Position numbers and translations under genes: made by a program
Shown: positions 10,871 through 22,833 of the stretch, piece after piece
How positions within the stretch are numbered: position 1 is the first letter of the stretch
Layout of the letters: every line of letters starts with the position of its first letter
DNA from: Bolinopsis microptera
Taxonomy: Eukaryota; Ctenophora; Tentaculata; Lobata; Bolinopsidae
Direction: 5' to 3'
Length of the DNA stretch: 64,000 bases
NCBI RefSeq assembly: GCF_026151205.1
Contig: NC_087081.1
Coordinates: forward strand, 7,249,246 to 7,313,245
The notes under the pieces: model-generated
Seen by the model: only the letters and a program-made list of their open reading frames with translations
Told to the model about the DNA's origin: nothing
The model's database searches: none

Positions 10871-10900
10871 AGGATTCTATGAAGCCCTACAAAGTAACAA

Positions 10901-11155
10901 AGTAAGTATAAATGATTATCAATGTTTTTTTGGTTTATCTCAAAATATATAACTCTAACTTATAATGAAGAAAAATAATAATAAAAAACTTAAAAGGCGT
11001 ATGATTTCCGCCCGGAGAACTACATATATATATAAACCCAGTAATTAATGGGTTTGCTGCTGTACCTAAATGATAAATAGTCGAAAATCCGCAAAATCGA
11101 GAATTTGATTAACCAACAACATGAACACAAGGAAGGTGGTTAACCATGTCAGAGC
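10901..11155. other. No feature
   Basis: AT-rich flank of the LINE; nothing recognised. Confidence 0.5.
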
Positions 11156-11234
11156 GGGGAGGGGGGGGGGGGGGGGGAGGGGGGGGGGGAGGGGGGGGGG
11201 GGGAGGGGGGGGGGGGGTGGTGACGGGGGGGGGG
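11156..11234. repeat. G-tract with interspersed A/T/C
   Basis: About 79 bp of nearly pure guanine with single A, T or C interruptions; strong G-quadruplex potential. The Pro-rich minus-strand ORF over it is an artefact. Confidence 0.9.
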
Positions 11235-11730
11235 TGAGCCTTACTGACGTCAGCAGACATTTTATTAACAATAAAACTTTGCTAATTTCTTTAATGTTAG
11301 TACTTCGGTGAACTAAACTCTGTTGAACTTGACCGACTGTTTAAATCAGTCGCTTACTAATTTTCCCTGCCTACACCCGTCAGCATTTCTATACGAAAAA
11401 CTTACTAATCGTACTGATCGACTTTCAAAGTCAAGGCGTAATCAAAACGTGAAAGATCGAAAATAAGTTCAAAGTTTAGTAATAAATTGGAGATGATATG
11501 GTTTATTAAGTATAGCTGTGGTTAGTTTACTACCGCCCTCCTCAGATACAAATTTCACTTGCGTCAGGCCAATTGTTTTATATTTTAGCTCAAACTTGGC
11601 TCTCTTTCAAAGTTTTATCTATACGTTGGTTTTGTACTCGTAAACTCTTAATAAATTTCGCTTCTTTGTTTTGGAGTTAGTCGATACTTTCCCTCATCGC
11701 ATCATGACCTAATACCACCTATTCATATAG
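11235..11730. other. No gene seen
   Basis: AT-rich sequence; nothing recognised. Confidence 0.5.
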
Positions 11731-12243
11731 TATATTTTACCAAAACCCATAATCATGGGTAGAGTGGACCGCTGCCAGTGTCTCTCTTTCTCAAACAAAA
11801 GGAAATGATATTAATTTGATTGACCGTTTTCAAATGCAAAATGATACCGAGAATGAAATCGGTCGCTCGCTTTTCCCATTCATTCACGGCTTATACGAAT
11901 TGTAATAGGTTTCGATAAATTACATCGATGACATGCTGTAATAATCTCTTTGGGTTGCGTTCGGGTCGATACCTAGTATTTCGGGATAAGGGTGGTAGTT
12001 AGTGAATTAGCTGAAGTTTATTGCATCTTTATTGCCGAGTACAGCTGTCTTCGGGTATGGTAGTTCTTCTTAATCTATTACATTTGTAAATGAATGGGAA
12101 AAGCGAGCGACCGATTTCATTCTCGGTATCATTTTGCATTTGAAAACGGTCAATCAAATTAATATCATTTCCTTTTGTTTGGGAAAGAGAGACACTGGCA
12201 GCGGTCCACTCTACCCATGATTATGGGTTTTGGTAAAATATCA
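11731..12243. mobile_element. MITE with ~153-bp inverted repeats
   Basis: The left arm (11731-11883, from TATATTTTACCAAAACCC to TTCCCATTCATT) is repeated as its near-perfect reverse complement at 12091-12243, around a 207-bp unrelated core. No coding capacity. It is a non-autonomous inverted-repeat element; superfamily and target duplication not determined. Confidence 0.85.
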
Positions 12244-13286
12244 TATATTTTTGATTAATGTCAGGGTACTTTATAAAGTCGAAATATAAACTGATATCTT
12301 CATTAATAAGGAGGAAGTTTCAACGATTTCGAAATTTTTCCTTTGAAAAAATTTCCTCGTGTTTGGGTAAGCATATCGGTCGATCACTGACTGAATTTGC
12401 CACTTTATACTCATTCAAGTTGGTATTAAATTTATATATGATGACATTGAACTGTCGTGGTAAAGCAGAATTTGTTCGAAATCACGAATGAGCAAAATTA
12501 TCACCTTTCGCACGTGCAAACTATGAGCGGACGTTGCGTGCGCATCCAATATTGAACCGCCGTAAATTTTTGCATGTTGGTGTTTTATATATAGTTTGAT
12601 AAGCATGAAAAGTTTCAAAGTATTTCAAGAAGAACTGTAATCACAACGGCACACCAACGTTTACAGATAATGGTAAAAACAGCAATTTTTAGTGATTTTA
12701 GCAATTTTTAATCAATTTGGGCGTGTCCCCACGTGTGCAACTTTTGAATTTTTAACTTTAGAACTAGCCTAATACACAATTTATACCTATAGGAAGCAGA
12801 ACTGAGCTCCACAACTCAAGGGATAGCCCAACACTAGAGAATACTAAATCGCAAAATTGACGTTTTTATAAAATAATTCTTCAAAAAAGCACTAACTTCA
12901 ATGGCAAATATCTTTATGAAGGAGCAAGGTAGGGAAACTTTCCGGTAGATTTTCAGGATACTTGAACAATTATCTAAGATGAAAAGGTCCTCAGATTTTG
13001 AATAAAATTACTCCTTAATGGTGTAAAATCAGTTTGAAAAGTTGTTATTTTGTCAAAAATCAAGTTTTAAAAACACTTAATTTGATGACGTCATCAAGTG
13101 GTGATGATGACGTTAAATTATTTTTTGATATAATTGAAACGGAAGTGTAAACAATTATCTTTAAGACCTGTGGTCGGAAATTTCTGTATCTTTTATACTT
13201 TTGAATCTACGGACACTTAAACATTAAATTCAGGCTACAATTGACTACATTTGACTGGCAAAGCGTCTATCCCTGAATATATATGT
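12244..13286. other. No gene seen
   Basis: AT-rich unique-looking sequence with only short ORFs of no recognisable content. Confidence 0.5.
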
Positions 13287-13485
13287 ATCACGACAATCTA
13301 TCGTAAAACAGGGGTTCCAGAAAACCCATTTCCCGATGCTCCTGAAACCTGAAACTTTTTTTGCGGTCGATTTGGTCAACGTCTAGACGCCCTGAAAAAT
13401 TTCAGATCTCTAACTCAATTTTAACATGCAGTTTTTAAGGCACCTGAATATGGCGATTTTGGGTTTTTTACCGAATTTCGTATAA

Positions 13486-13814
13486 CAGTGCTGGCGAGTA
13501 TTTTATGCAAATTTCTTAAAAATCTCAACATAACTATTTTTTATTCCTGTCATCTTTGACATCAAATTAGAATGTTTTGAACTAAAAATAAATCTGCTGA
13601 ACGACTTCCGATTAGTCTTAATGCCTGGAAAACTCCTGCCGGAGGCGGCGGCCTTCGGCCGCCGCCTCCGGCCGGAGTGCACGCTTCGCGGGCTTCCAAC
13701 GTGTACCAAAGGGGGTATAATAGTAAAGGGGATATAATAGTAAAGGGGGTACAATAGTAAAGGGGGTACATAGTATACCCCAAATAAAGACACCGCTCGT
13801 GCTTGCCAGCACTG
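13486..13814. mobile_element. Small TIR element with hAT-like CAGTG ends
   Basis: Starts CAGTGCTGGCGAG and ends CTTGCCAGCACTG, about 14-bp imperfect terminal inverted repeats. CAGTG-type tips are common in hAT MITEs, but no 8-bp flanking duplication is visible. It has been carried along in the tandem duplication (degenerate second copy 14015-14284). Confidence 0.5.
13638..13672. repeat. Perfect GC-rich hairpin, 16-bp stem, TTC loop
   Basis: GCCGGAGGCGGCGGCC is followed by TTC and then its exact reverse complement. It sits alone in AT-rich DNA and only in the first tandem unit. Confidence 0.9.
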
Positions 13815-14284
13815 TGATCACGACAATCTATCGTAAAACAGGGGTTCCAGAAAACCCATTTCCCGATACTCCTGAAACACGAATTTTTTTTTTACAGTCG
13901 ATTTGGTCAACGTCTAGACGCCCTGCAAAGTTTTAGATCTCTAACTCAATTTTAACATGGTTTTTAAGGCACCTGAATATGGCAATTTTGGGTTTTTTAC
14001 CGAATTTCGTATAACATGCTGGCGCGTATTTTGCGCAAATTTCTTAAAAACCTCCACATAACTATTTCTTGTTCCTGTCATCTTTAACATTGAATAAGAA
14101 TGATTTGAACTTAAATATACCTGCTGAACTACTTTCGATGAGTCTTAATGCCCGAAAAACAATAAAGGGTTATAAAAGTAAAGGGGGTAAATAGTAAAGG
14201 GGGTAAATAATAAAGGGGGTAAATAGTAAAGGGGGTAAATAGTATTGTGGATATAAGAGGCACGGTCATGCTTGCCAGCATTGT

Positions 14285-15117
14285 GATAGTACTATTATAA
14301 TACATAATAGGGTACTATTATAATTAGAACTATTATATTATACTCAAATAGGGTCACTAGGGCGGAGTAAGAATTTCGTTGGACGTTGATATACCACCAT
14401 TAATATTACCTTATTGGACCTAGTTATTTGACCGGACATTAAATGAACGGACCTAGTTGTTTGACCGGACATTAAAATGAACGCTCGAGGGCATTCAAAA
14501 CCATAAAAGATTGTTCTACAATAAGGAAGAACAGCAGTCGTTACGGTTAAGCAGTAAAAATGTCAAAATATCTGTTATATATCAGTGTCTATGATTATGA
14601 AAGTTGTTTAAAAACAACAGATACGAAATATGTTTCGATAAGAGTTAGTATAACTCGGAAACCAAAGGGTTTGAGACCTTGAGACCTTTATTCGCCTACA
14701 TTAATGTGCTCTTTCCGGTCATTTTGATGGGGGTATCGATCTTCTAAAACCTTTTATAAAGAAAGTTACAAAATCCTGATTTTTAGGCTTCGTGACACAG
14801 TTTTTAGCTTATAACTCGAAAACTAAATTGAGACCTTGAAACCTTTATTTGCCCTATTAATGTGCTCATTTTGGTCATTTTGATGTGGTCATTGACCTCA
14901 ATTAGTCAATCATAAGCAGAGTTAGACACATTTTAAGCATCCTTCAGTCGCGATTGGGTAACTCAACTTCAAAGCGATTTACATTATCAATTTATCAGGA
15001 TTACACTTATAGATGGAGAGGGAGAGAAGGTAAATTGTAACTTTATTTGCAGTAATATACTAGAAGGTTACCCAAATTATTAAAATACACCACCTAGATA
15101 TTTAGAGCTATGAGCTG
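14285..15117. repeat. Mostly unannotated; a ~161-bp decayed tandem duplication at 14650-14950
   Basis: ATAACTCGRAAAC is followed by GAGACCTTGARACCTTTATT, then TTAATGTGCTC, then GTCATTTTGATG, in two copies beginning at 14650 and 14811. The rest shows nothing. Confidence 0.6.
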
Positions 15118-15541
15118 TGAGATGATATCTATCATTATCTCACTACTATGTAATGTCCGGATGTAATAGCAGTAGGTTACCGGGTAACCAGGTAACCAGG
15201 TAACCAGGTAACCAGGTAACCAGGTAACCAGGTTACTAGGTAACCAGGTTACTAGGTAACCAGGTTACCAGGTAACCAGGTAACCAGGTAACCAGGTAAC
15301 CAGGTTACTAGGTAACCAGGTAACCAGAGATGATATCTATCATTATCTCACTACTATGTAATGTCCGGATGTAATAGCAGTATATAACCAGGTTACCAGG
15401 TAACCAGGTTACTAGGTAACCATGTAACCAGGTAACCAGGTTACCAGGTAACCAGGTAACCAGGTAACCAGGTAACCAGGTAACCAGGTGAGATGATATC
15501 TATCATTATCTCACTGTAATGACCGGATGTAATAGCAGTAT
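15118..15541. repeat. Composite repeat: GGTAACCA arrays separated by a 56-bp spacer
   Basis: Octamer arrays GGTAACCA (some GGTTACCA variants) lie at about 15177-15326 and 15386-15488. A ~56-bp segment starting GAGATGATATCTATCATTAT and ending GTAATAGCAGTA occurs three times (about 15118, 15327, 15491), so array plus spacer form a higher-order repeat. Confidence 0.9.
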
Positions 15542-15958
15542 ATAGTGGATTAGAGTATGCTATGTACAATATGCATAACTGTCAACACTACCAGTTAGCT
15601 GCTCGGAATCCATGTTGTAGTTTCAATCGCCACTGTTACGAGTTTATTGTGAACAAGTTGCTGAATCTTTCATTTGTGTCGGCCGATTTGATCAAATCTA
15701 TCGACCAATTATTTCACCCGGCAGATAACACTGCTTCACGCCCATATCAAATCATTATGTCATTGTGCGCACTATACTATATGTAATACATATATGTATG
15801 CACTAATACTAATATTGATATTCTTTAGTTAATAATACTCGTTTACAACATTCACACAGTACGTCAGCAACATTTTGCGGAAGCTCCCTCCTCTCTGTTA
15901 TACACTATCTGCCTTGTATCCGTCTACTCACCCACTCTGCCCATTGTAATTATATCAA

Positions 15959-16147
15959 TCAGGTAACCAGGTAACCAGTTACCCAGGTAATCAGGTAACC
16001 AGGTAACCAGGTAACCATGTAACCAGGTAACCAGGTAACCAGGTAACCAGGTAACCAGGTAACCAGGTAACCAGGTAACCAGGTAACCAGGTAACCAGGT
16101 AACCAGGTAACCAGGTAACCAGGTAACCAGGTAACCAGGTAACCAGG
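15959..16147. repeat. GGTAACCA octamer array, about 23 copies
   Basis: Nearly pure tandem GGTAACCA. GGTAACC is one base from self-complementary. The minus-strand ORF made of VTWLPGYL repeats is a by-product of the 8-bp unit. Confidence 0.95.
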
Positions 16148-16267
16148 TTACACACTCTCTGCCCTGTATCCATCTACTCAGCCACTCTGCCCACTCCCCT
16201 TGTAATATAAATAATATTACTCACATTGAAGCATCAGTCAGTAGTAATTACCCAGTACTATCATGTG

Positions 16268-16416
16268 CAGGGTGGGCCAGAGAAAACTATTATAATCCCA
16301 GCGTTTAAAATGTGTGTGTATATTCAGCTGGGGATGATGAGGTGAAGAGGTGATTCATTGCTCCGTTATCAAATAAGAGCACCATGAAAATGATCAGATT
16401 TCTCTGGCCGACCCTG
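16268..16416. mobile_element. 149-bp MITE with CAGGGTSGGCCAGAGAAA ends
   Basis: The left end CAGGGTGGGCCAGAGAAA and the right end TTTCTCTGGCCGACCCTG are inverted repeats with one mismatch. No coding content. CAGGG tips suggest hAT, but flanking 8-mers do not match. Confidence 0.65.
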
Positions 16417-17216
16417 TATAACCACATACGTCAGGAAGAATGCACACAAACCCACCCAGTTCTCCCTTTCTAAGTTTCTAGTCTGCACCCACTCTGAGAT
16501 GATGGTCCATTAGCATGTTACCACGTGATGCCCATATAAGGAGTTTGGTCCATTAGCATGTTCCTTATTGGTCATGTGATATTACACGTGATTGAGACAA
16601 ATCGAGAACCCATAAACCTCTTACTCCGCTGTAGGCTATTTTAAGTATTTTAGATATAAATGTTGAGTTAAAACTACAAGCTTTTCCAAGTCCCACCCAC
16701 CAAACCCCTCCCTTTTAGGCAGGCTAACGTGTGAACTGTTAGTCAGCTGATGTACCACGTGATGAACTAAACCCATGATGTTAATCGTGCTGGCCTCATA
16801 TTATACTCACATTATATACTGTTATACTAGTGAATTCCTTGACACCTGTATAAATGTTGACTTGTTGGTTGTTTTATAGATTTTGTATGCTCCGTGTTGT
16901 TGTATCGATCCTTCTCAGCTTAATAACATTTGTATCTAAAATCTATGAACTATTGCGCCATGCTATATTATGATTCAAAATACTTTCCATTAAGACCATT
17001 TAGAGTGAACTTCGATACTTTGATGTATGTATCTGTATAGTAGTATCATTATTAACTTTTAGATTTTTAGTTTAATTTGCTTAAATGGCTTGATATTTAA
17101 ATCTGCTAACGCATATCTATTATCTTTATTAATCTTATCATTTACCTCGAACTACTATTTTCCTTCTCGATTTAGGATCTTCAGGACCAGTGTGAATTGT
17201 ATCTGATTCTGGTGAA
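16417..17216. other. No gene seen
   Basis: AT-rich; 5' flank of the weak gene at 17217. Nothing specific recognised. Confidence 0.45.
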
Positions 17217-18005
17217 ATGGCACCTCAGCCACCCACAAGACTAACTACCGCTCCTTCATCAAGAAATGCAGTGATCCCTTCCCCAAGACAAAAGTCTCTT
17301 CCTTCATCAAGGCAAACGGTTGCTCCTTCATCAAGACATACAGTTGTCCCTGTATCAAAGCAAACGTCTGCTCCTTCATCCAGGCAAGCAAGTACTCCTT
17401 CTAGACAGACAAATACTATTTCAATTAGGCAAAAAATTGCTCCTTCATCAAGACAAACTATTGTAACTTCACCAAGACAGTCATCAGCTCCTTCATCACA
17501 ACATCACCCGAATGCTCCTTCATCAAGACAGCCTGCTGTATCTTCCAAACAACTTCACTACGAGGCAGACCGGTTAAATATGGCTGCAAACAGCAACAAC
17601 GATCAGGTGTGTATAAATTTTACAACTCAAATATAATTATAATTAGCTTATAAACGGTGATAAATTATATCGTATACTGGAAATACGATGAAGTGAACGT
17701 TTTGTTTTTAGGAGGGGGAGGGCTCAGGTCGACGAAGTACTGCTGCTTTGTTGATTGAGAGTGTTAACCGTACCGTGCTGGACACTTCAGAGTTACCAGT
17801 AATGCCAGTATGTCCGGTCATACCCGTACTATGTCAGGCAGTACTACACATACCAGTATGTCAGGAAGCACTACACTCTACACATATAATTGTGAGAAAG
17901 GAATCTAGAGCCACGATCAGACATCATAGCTTTATTGAAATTAATTTAGATTTTAGATTTGGACTTTTGGACAATCTTCGATCGAATACAGATTTGTATA
18001 AATAA
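17217..18005 (+). CDS. Weak two-exon gene, Ser/Pro/Arg repeat protein
   Basis: Exon 1 (17217-17606) encodes a low-complexity protein built from degenerate heptads like APSSRQT (at least ten), ending NMAANSNNDQ. It has a donor (GATCAG|GTGTGT). An acceptor (TTTTTAG) at 17710-17711 opens exon 2 (17712-18005), which joins in phase 0 and reads EGEGSGRRSTAALLIESVN to a TAA, with AATAAA immediately at the stop. The predicted 228-aa product has no recognised domain. Exon 2 contains internal microrepeats (CCAGTATGTC), which weakens the case. It may be a taxon-specific disordered protein or a repeat with chance open frames. Confidence 0.4.
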
Positions 18006-18449
18006 AAATGTTGAATAAATAGATGCTCTACAGAAAAGTTATAGATTCCAAATCGTAATTTTAGCCATTTAATTAACCAGAATACCAGATGTCATGAAAT
18101 TATGGCACCAAGATCATGGATAATTAAAAGTTTTGATTTAGCCCGAATCACGGCTTATTAACATAGACACGACTAGAATTAGAGCAACTAAAGGTTTCCG
18201 AGGCAGGTTATATCTCGACAATTCTAAACTTTGTAAAAAAGATGTACCTAACATTGCAATTACGTGACAAATCCGACCTTCTTTTTACCACAAAATTGCT
18301 CAATAAACCTTGTTTATCTGTACTAGGAGAGATTGGACAACCTGAAACTGGACAACCGCACTACCGAGCAACCTTCCGACCTCATCTTGCGAGCCATGAA
18401 CGAGACACGAAACATCGAGAGACTGAGCTTATCAGTTGGTAAATATTAG
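18006..18449. other. No gene seen
   Basis: AT-rich, no recognisable feature. Confidence 0.5.
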
Positions 18450-18645
18450 TAACCAGGTAACCAGGTAACCAGGTAACCAGGTAACCAGGTAACCAGTTAA
18501 CCAAGTAACCAGGTAACCGAGTAACCAGGTAACCAAGTAACCAGGTAACCAGGTAACCAGTTAACCAGTTAACCAAGTAACCAGGTAACCGAGTAACCAG
18601 GTAACCAAGTAACCAGGTAACCAGGTAACCAGGTAACCAGGTAAC
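18450..18645. repeat. GGTAACCA octamer array, fourth block
   Basis: Degenerate tandem array with variants AGTTAACC, AAGTAACC and GAGTAACC. It is flanked on both sides by ATCGAGAGACT(G/A)AGCTTATCAG, so the array expanded inside a short direct repeat. Confidence 0.9.
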
Positions 18646-19368
18646 ATCGAGAGACTAAGCTTATCAGTTGGTAAATATTATCAGTTGGTAGTGTTAACAA
18701 CATTACTAATATTGTTAAGTTGTAGAAAAATCAAGTTGTAGAGAATTCCTCGATGAGAAAAAAATATATACATTAACAAGTTTCCAATCGTCAGTCCAAA
18801 TCTCGATTCAAACGACTACAATTATGACCGCGCACAAAATTTTTCCGTCCAATACAATATGATAACCGCCCAAATTAATTACAATCTCTAAAAATATCTA
18901 AATCAAATTACCTATCTTTCTCCCCTGAAAGTAAACTGCACACCACTAATTTAACAGTAATGAAGGGAGCGTGTGATATAAGATATACTGTTGAGTTTTT
19001 AGACCATGAAATACGTATACTTGTGATTTACGAATGTTTTTAACGATATATTATATAAACAACTAGACGTTAGCTCATTAGAATCCTAAGAACGGAAATC
19101 GGGGTTATCAACGTGGCTCTAGTCGGTCAGAGGTTAATTGTCCATATACCTCGATAAAATGTTATTGAATCAGATATCGGTTGAGATTTTGGTAAGGTTT
19201 ACAACCTACCAGACGCGCGACGCCGAGTTGGACTCGTCGACGGTCCTGATTCCAATATACTGGAAACAAGATATTGTTACGAGTAATCACCCGTTAATTG
19301 AGATTTTAACGTGTATCTTGGTCAGCACAATAAGCCGCTTACGGTCCCATGATGGCGGAGACACCATC
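18646..19368. other. No gene seen
   Basis: AT-rich. Only the start of a 132-codon ORF that I attribute to the tandem repeat next to it. Confidence 0.45.
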
Positions 19369-19510
19369 TCTATCTATAAATACAAAAACATGCTTTATAC
19401 TTTAGCTGCATCTATAAATACAAAAACACGCTTAAACTTTAGCTTCATTTATAACATCCAAAAACCACACTTCAGGTTTCAGCTAAATTGTATAAATATA
19501 AAAAAACGAG
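19369..19510. repeat. Decayed ~38-bp tandem repeat
   Basis: Three to four copies of a unit like TATAAATACAAAAACA followed by a TTTAGCT-containing half. The ORF running through it has no other support. Confidence 0.6.
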
Positions 19511-22500
19511 TCGAGGGCGTTTTGTGTAAGTTCTGAGTTGTGGTCCTTTTAGTTTTACCACAAGCAACGAAAAAAGTTTGATTCACGATGTCAAATCCTC
19601 GCATCTCGCCCAATCGCAAACGCACCAGCATTATTTGATGCGCGCGCGACCCAGTAGTGCAATCGCGCTAACAACGATAAGTTTAAATATGAGATTTATT
19701 TCAGTCATAAAACCCTAACGTTACAAAACCCTAACGCATCTGTTTTAGAAGATGGGTCGGGGTATAATAGAGGTCCAACTCCATACAGAAATTAATCAAT
19801 GTCGAGGGCATTAGTCAAAAACGGGGAAACCTACTGTTCATTAGTCCTGAGTTTTATTGTATAGAGGTCTTCTGTACTCTTGACCAGTTTTTGGTAGTAT
19901 AGACATAGTTGGTAATACACTAAATGTTTATCAAATCGGCGGTGTTTAGGTACCGTCAAGGATCTGTTTTTCAGTTGGTCGGTATAAGGTCGGGAATTCG
20001 ATGTGACCAATAATTTGTTTGCAGTAATCGATGATTTAGATGACTGAATCGTAAATCTTAAAAGTATCCTTGCAACTATCCAAGTAACGTAGTAATAACA
20101 ATTAACAATAGTCGGCATGGAAGTTATAAACGTAGTGGATCTGACCATTAACAAATAAAATCACTTTGAACCAGCTAGCAGGGTGAGTAAGGAGATCCGT
20201 GCTAGAATTTCACAAATATCCTATAAAGTAAAGTTTTCTAAATATTTTACGCCTCAAAATTGAGCAACATCTCTTTTTTCGTTTTAAGCATTCACTCATT
20301 TTTTAAGTAGGTTAATGTGCACACACAAATTATACTGTACTGTAGATACAATATTCAGCTATCGAATTAATAATGTATAAGGTCAAAAAGCACACACAAC
20401 TTTTAACAAAATATGAACATTCTTAAGTGAATTTGAACCTACAAATCTTTGACGCGTATTTTGTTTAAAAAGTTTGTTATGTGCGGAGTCCCGTATTCAT
20501 ATTTAATATTAAATATAAAATTTCTTACCAATTTTTTAATGAATCTTTTACATTAATTTTGCCAAATATTTGCAAACAAAATTGTATAATTAATTGATAA
20601 CTCAAATAAGAAGTTGTTATGGTCATTCGCTACATGACAAAACTTTCCTATCAGAATAACCCACTGCGAGCTCCTTCACTCGTGATGTCACATGCCGGTC
20701 TACAAAAAAAGTCTCCGCGATACATATGTCCAACAGCTATTTGCTCTGTTTTTGTCAAAATTTGTCGCGCTAATGAAACAACAAGCACGTACAACCGCGG
20801 CCATCCGAATTCAGAATTACCAATTATTCTAATTCTATTTCGTGTTATAATTCCAAAATTAAGAACGTAAAATCGATTCAGCAGTTGAAGCGCTTGTACA
20901 AGGTTTTACTGCTCGATATCACAAATTAGACATTTTAAAAAGACCCCGTTTTAAATAATATTTAAGTATAACTACGATGCAGATGGTACGATAATATGTT
21001 TAACGATATGTGATATGCTGTCATAAACCCTTATTACCGAGGAGTTTGGGGACGAAACATCCGTGATCCGAAGTAAATTGGGGTACACGGTAAAATCGTG
21101 GTTTAATTGGTTTTACGGTTTTTTGGTTTACGGTTTTGCAGTGCAGGCGGAACAAAACGTTTTTAAATTAAACACATAATAAATTTGTTACCAGTTAAGT
21201 ACACTCATAATAAATCGATTTATCATTGACAACGCATGATTTTTGCCATTTGTAAAAATTATATGTAAAAAATTGAAACTGATATGAACACGGGTGGACA
21301 CGTAAAATATTTCTGTTTTTTTGTTTTCAACTCAGCGCGCGTCTTGGTTGGTTATGTAACATACACATTTAAACAAATTTCAACATATCTACAAATCCTA
21401 ATAAATTTATTGACTTTATTGAGTATTATGTTAACGCAGTGGAAATATTTTAAGCGGTAGTATCCTTCAAACCCAAGGATATATTAAATAAAGAATTTTG
21501 TATAAAAGATAAAAAAACTTAAATAAAATTTGCCGAAAATTGCGCGCTCTGCTCACGTGTCAAAACGCGCGCGACAGTCTCAAAACTTTTTGGTAAAACA
21601 AGATTTATGTACTCCGCACACATTCCACCTCTTCCACCTCTTTTAAACATCAAGCCAGGCTTATTTATATACCTCTTCTTCCACACGCCACTCAAGTTGC
21701 CCGCCGGATTAATCTAGCATTTCAAATTTCATAGCGTGATCAGTGTACGAGTATTTATTTGCAAATGCTTATCTATTACTTAGAATTTAGGAGCAAATTT
21801 TCCGTATTGAATGGAAATTCCAAATTTACAAACTGTTGTCTTTTCCAATTTGTTATCGGCATATCTGTTGTATGCTTATTACCTGTCTCATTTGAACCTT
21901 TAAATGAAATTGATTACTATTGTTTTGTGAATCTGCAGATTTTAGAGTCAAGATGCTTTAATTGTACTTCTCTTAGTTTTAAGAAATGAAATTCCGCGAT
22001 CATGAAGAGGATGCGATCACACTGAAATACACTTCGAGACAGGAGTACATTAACCAATGCATCGTATGGTTAGTAAAATTCTTTTTATTAAAATGCTTTT
22101 AGTTTCCATATTTATCGAATAATAATGCTGATGAACATTATAATCGATACATATCCGACAATAACGTCCGAATATATAGTCTTATAATTTACAATTTACA
22201 GCGTACAACCGTCATTACATTCCAGTTGAATGTATATTGGGCCACTTCAGTTTAAAATAAGCTCTGCAATTTAATATATTAACGGCATAACTCCTGAAAG
22301 AGGGATATAACAAAGAGAACTTTTCAATAACCAGCGGGGGCATAGCGAGTTCTTGCCAGTAGTCTAATGAGATTCATTATATGTCTTCCATGGTTACCTG
22401 TCCATAGTTACCTTCCGGTGCCCCGCCTGAAGGTTAAAGCAATGAGTCTGCCTGTTCTTCACAAGAGTGATGTTTACTTATGGGTTACAAAAAACAACTT

Positions 22501-22833
22501 CAAGGTGGATGCTCAATATTTAGTTTCTGTAGTTATGTATTAGCAGCTTCTTAAATTAACAACAATTTCTAACTAACACTGTATTAGGTACAGAATATAA
22601 TTAATAAACCCACATTAGTAGACGATTTATAATTACATCAACAGTCAAATGTTAAATTACAATTTGCCTAAATAAATTTATTCTCCAGGAACGGGGCATA
22701 GTGTGTGTTACACTGGACATGACACTAACAGGAATTGACTTGATGGAAAACACGGACTGTTAGTTACACTCCTGATCCCTCTGTCAAACAGGTTATTTGA
22801 TATAATAACACGTGACATGTACAGCAGAGTTTT
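19511..22833. other. No gene seen; one dispersed repeat
   Basis: Mostly AT-rich DNA. A segment near 19575-19680 (GATTCACGATGTCAA, then GCGCGCGACCCAGTAGTGCA) is related to sequences at about 49560-49700 and 50170-50230, marking a dispersed repeat family. No convincing exon. Confidence 0.5.

Larger units (their letters stand above)
7100..10900 (+). mobile_element. CR1/L2-like non-LTR retrotransposon, near full length
   Basis: An ORF1 with CCCH zinc fingers is followed by an ORF2 with APE-type endonuclease and reverse transcriptase, the order used by CR1/L2/Jockey-group LINEs. The 5' boundary lies between the pentraxin start (7085) and ORF1 (7166), and the 3' boundary shortly after 10870. The sequence just past ORF2 contains GGATTCTATG, resembling the ATTCTATG octamer at CR1 3' ends. 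One frameshift in ORF2 makes this copy inactive. I could not identify a target-site duplication. Confidence 0.85.
13287..14284. repeat. Tandem duplication of a ~530-bp unit
   Basis: Unit A (13287-13816) and unit B (13817-14284) both begin ATCACGACAATCTATCG and run closely parallel. Unit B lacks the GC-rich hairpin of unit A. Each unit is made of a ~200-bp lead segment plus a segment bounded by inverted CAGTGCTGGC/GCCAGCACTG ends. Both hold a minisatellite based on ATAGTAAAGGGGGTA (13710-13775 and 14165-14245). This is satellite-like growth of a composite element. Confidence 0.85.

Noticed and set aside
15959-16173. ORF of VTWLPGYL repeats, and a possible CRISPR-like array
   Set aside because: The 8-bp unit is contiguous with no unique spacers, and the host is eukaryotic; a simple minisatellite.
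19138-19536. 132-codon ORF as a gene
   Set aside because: Its second half is a 38-bp tandem repeat and the first half lacks any recognisable feature.
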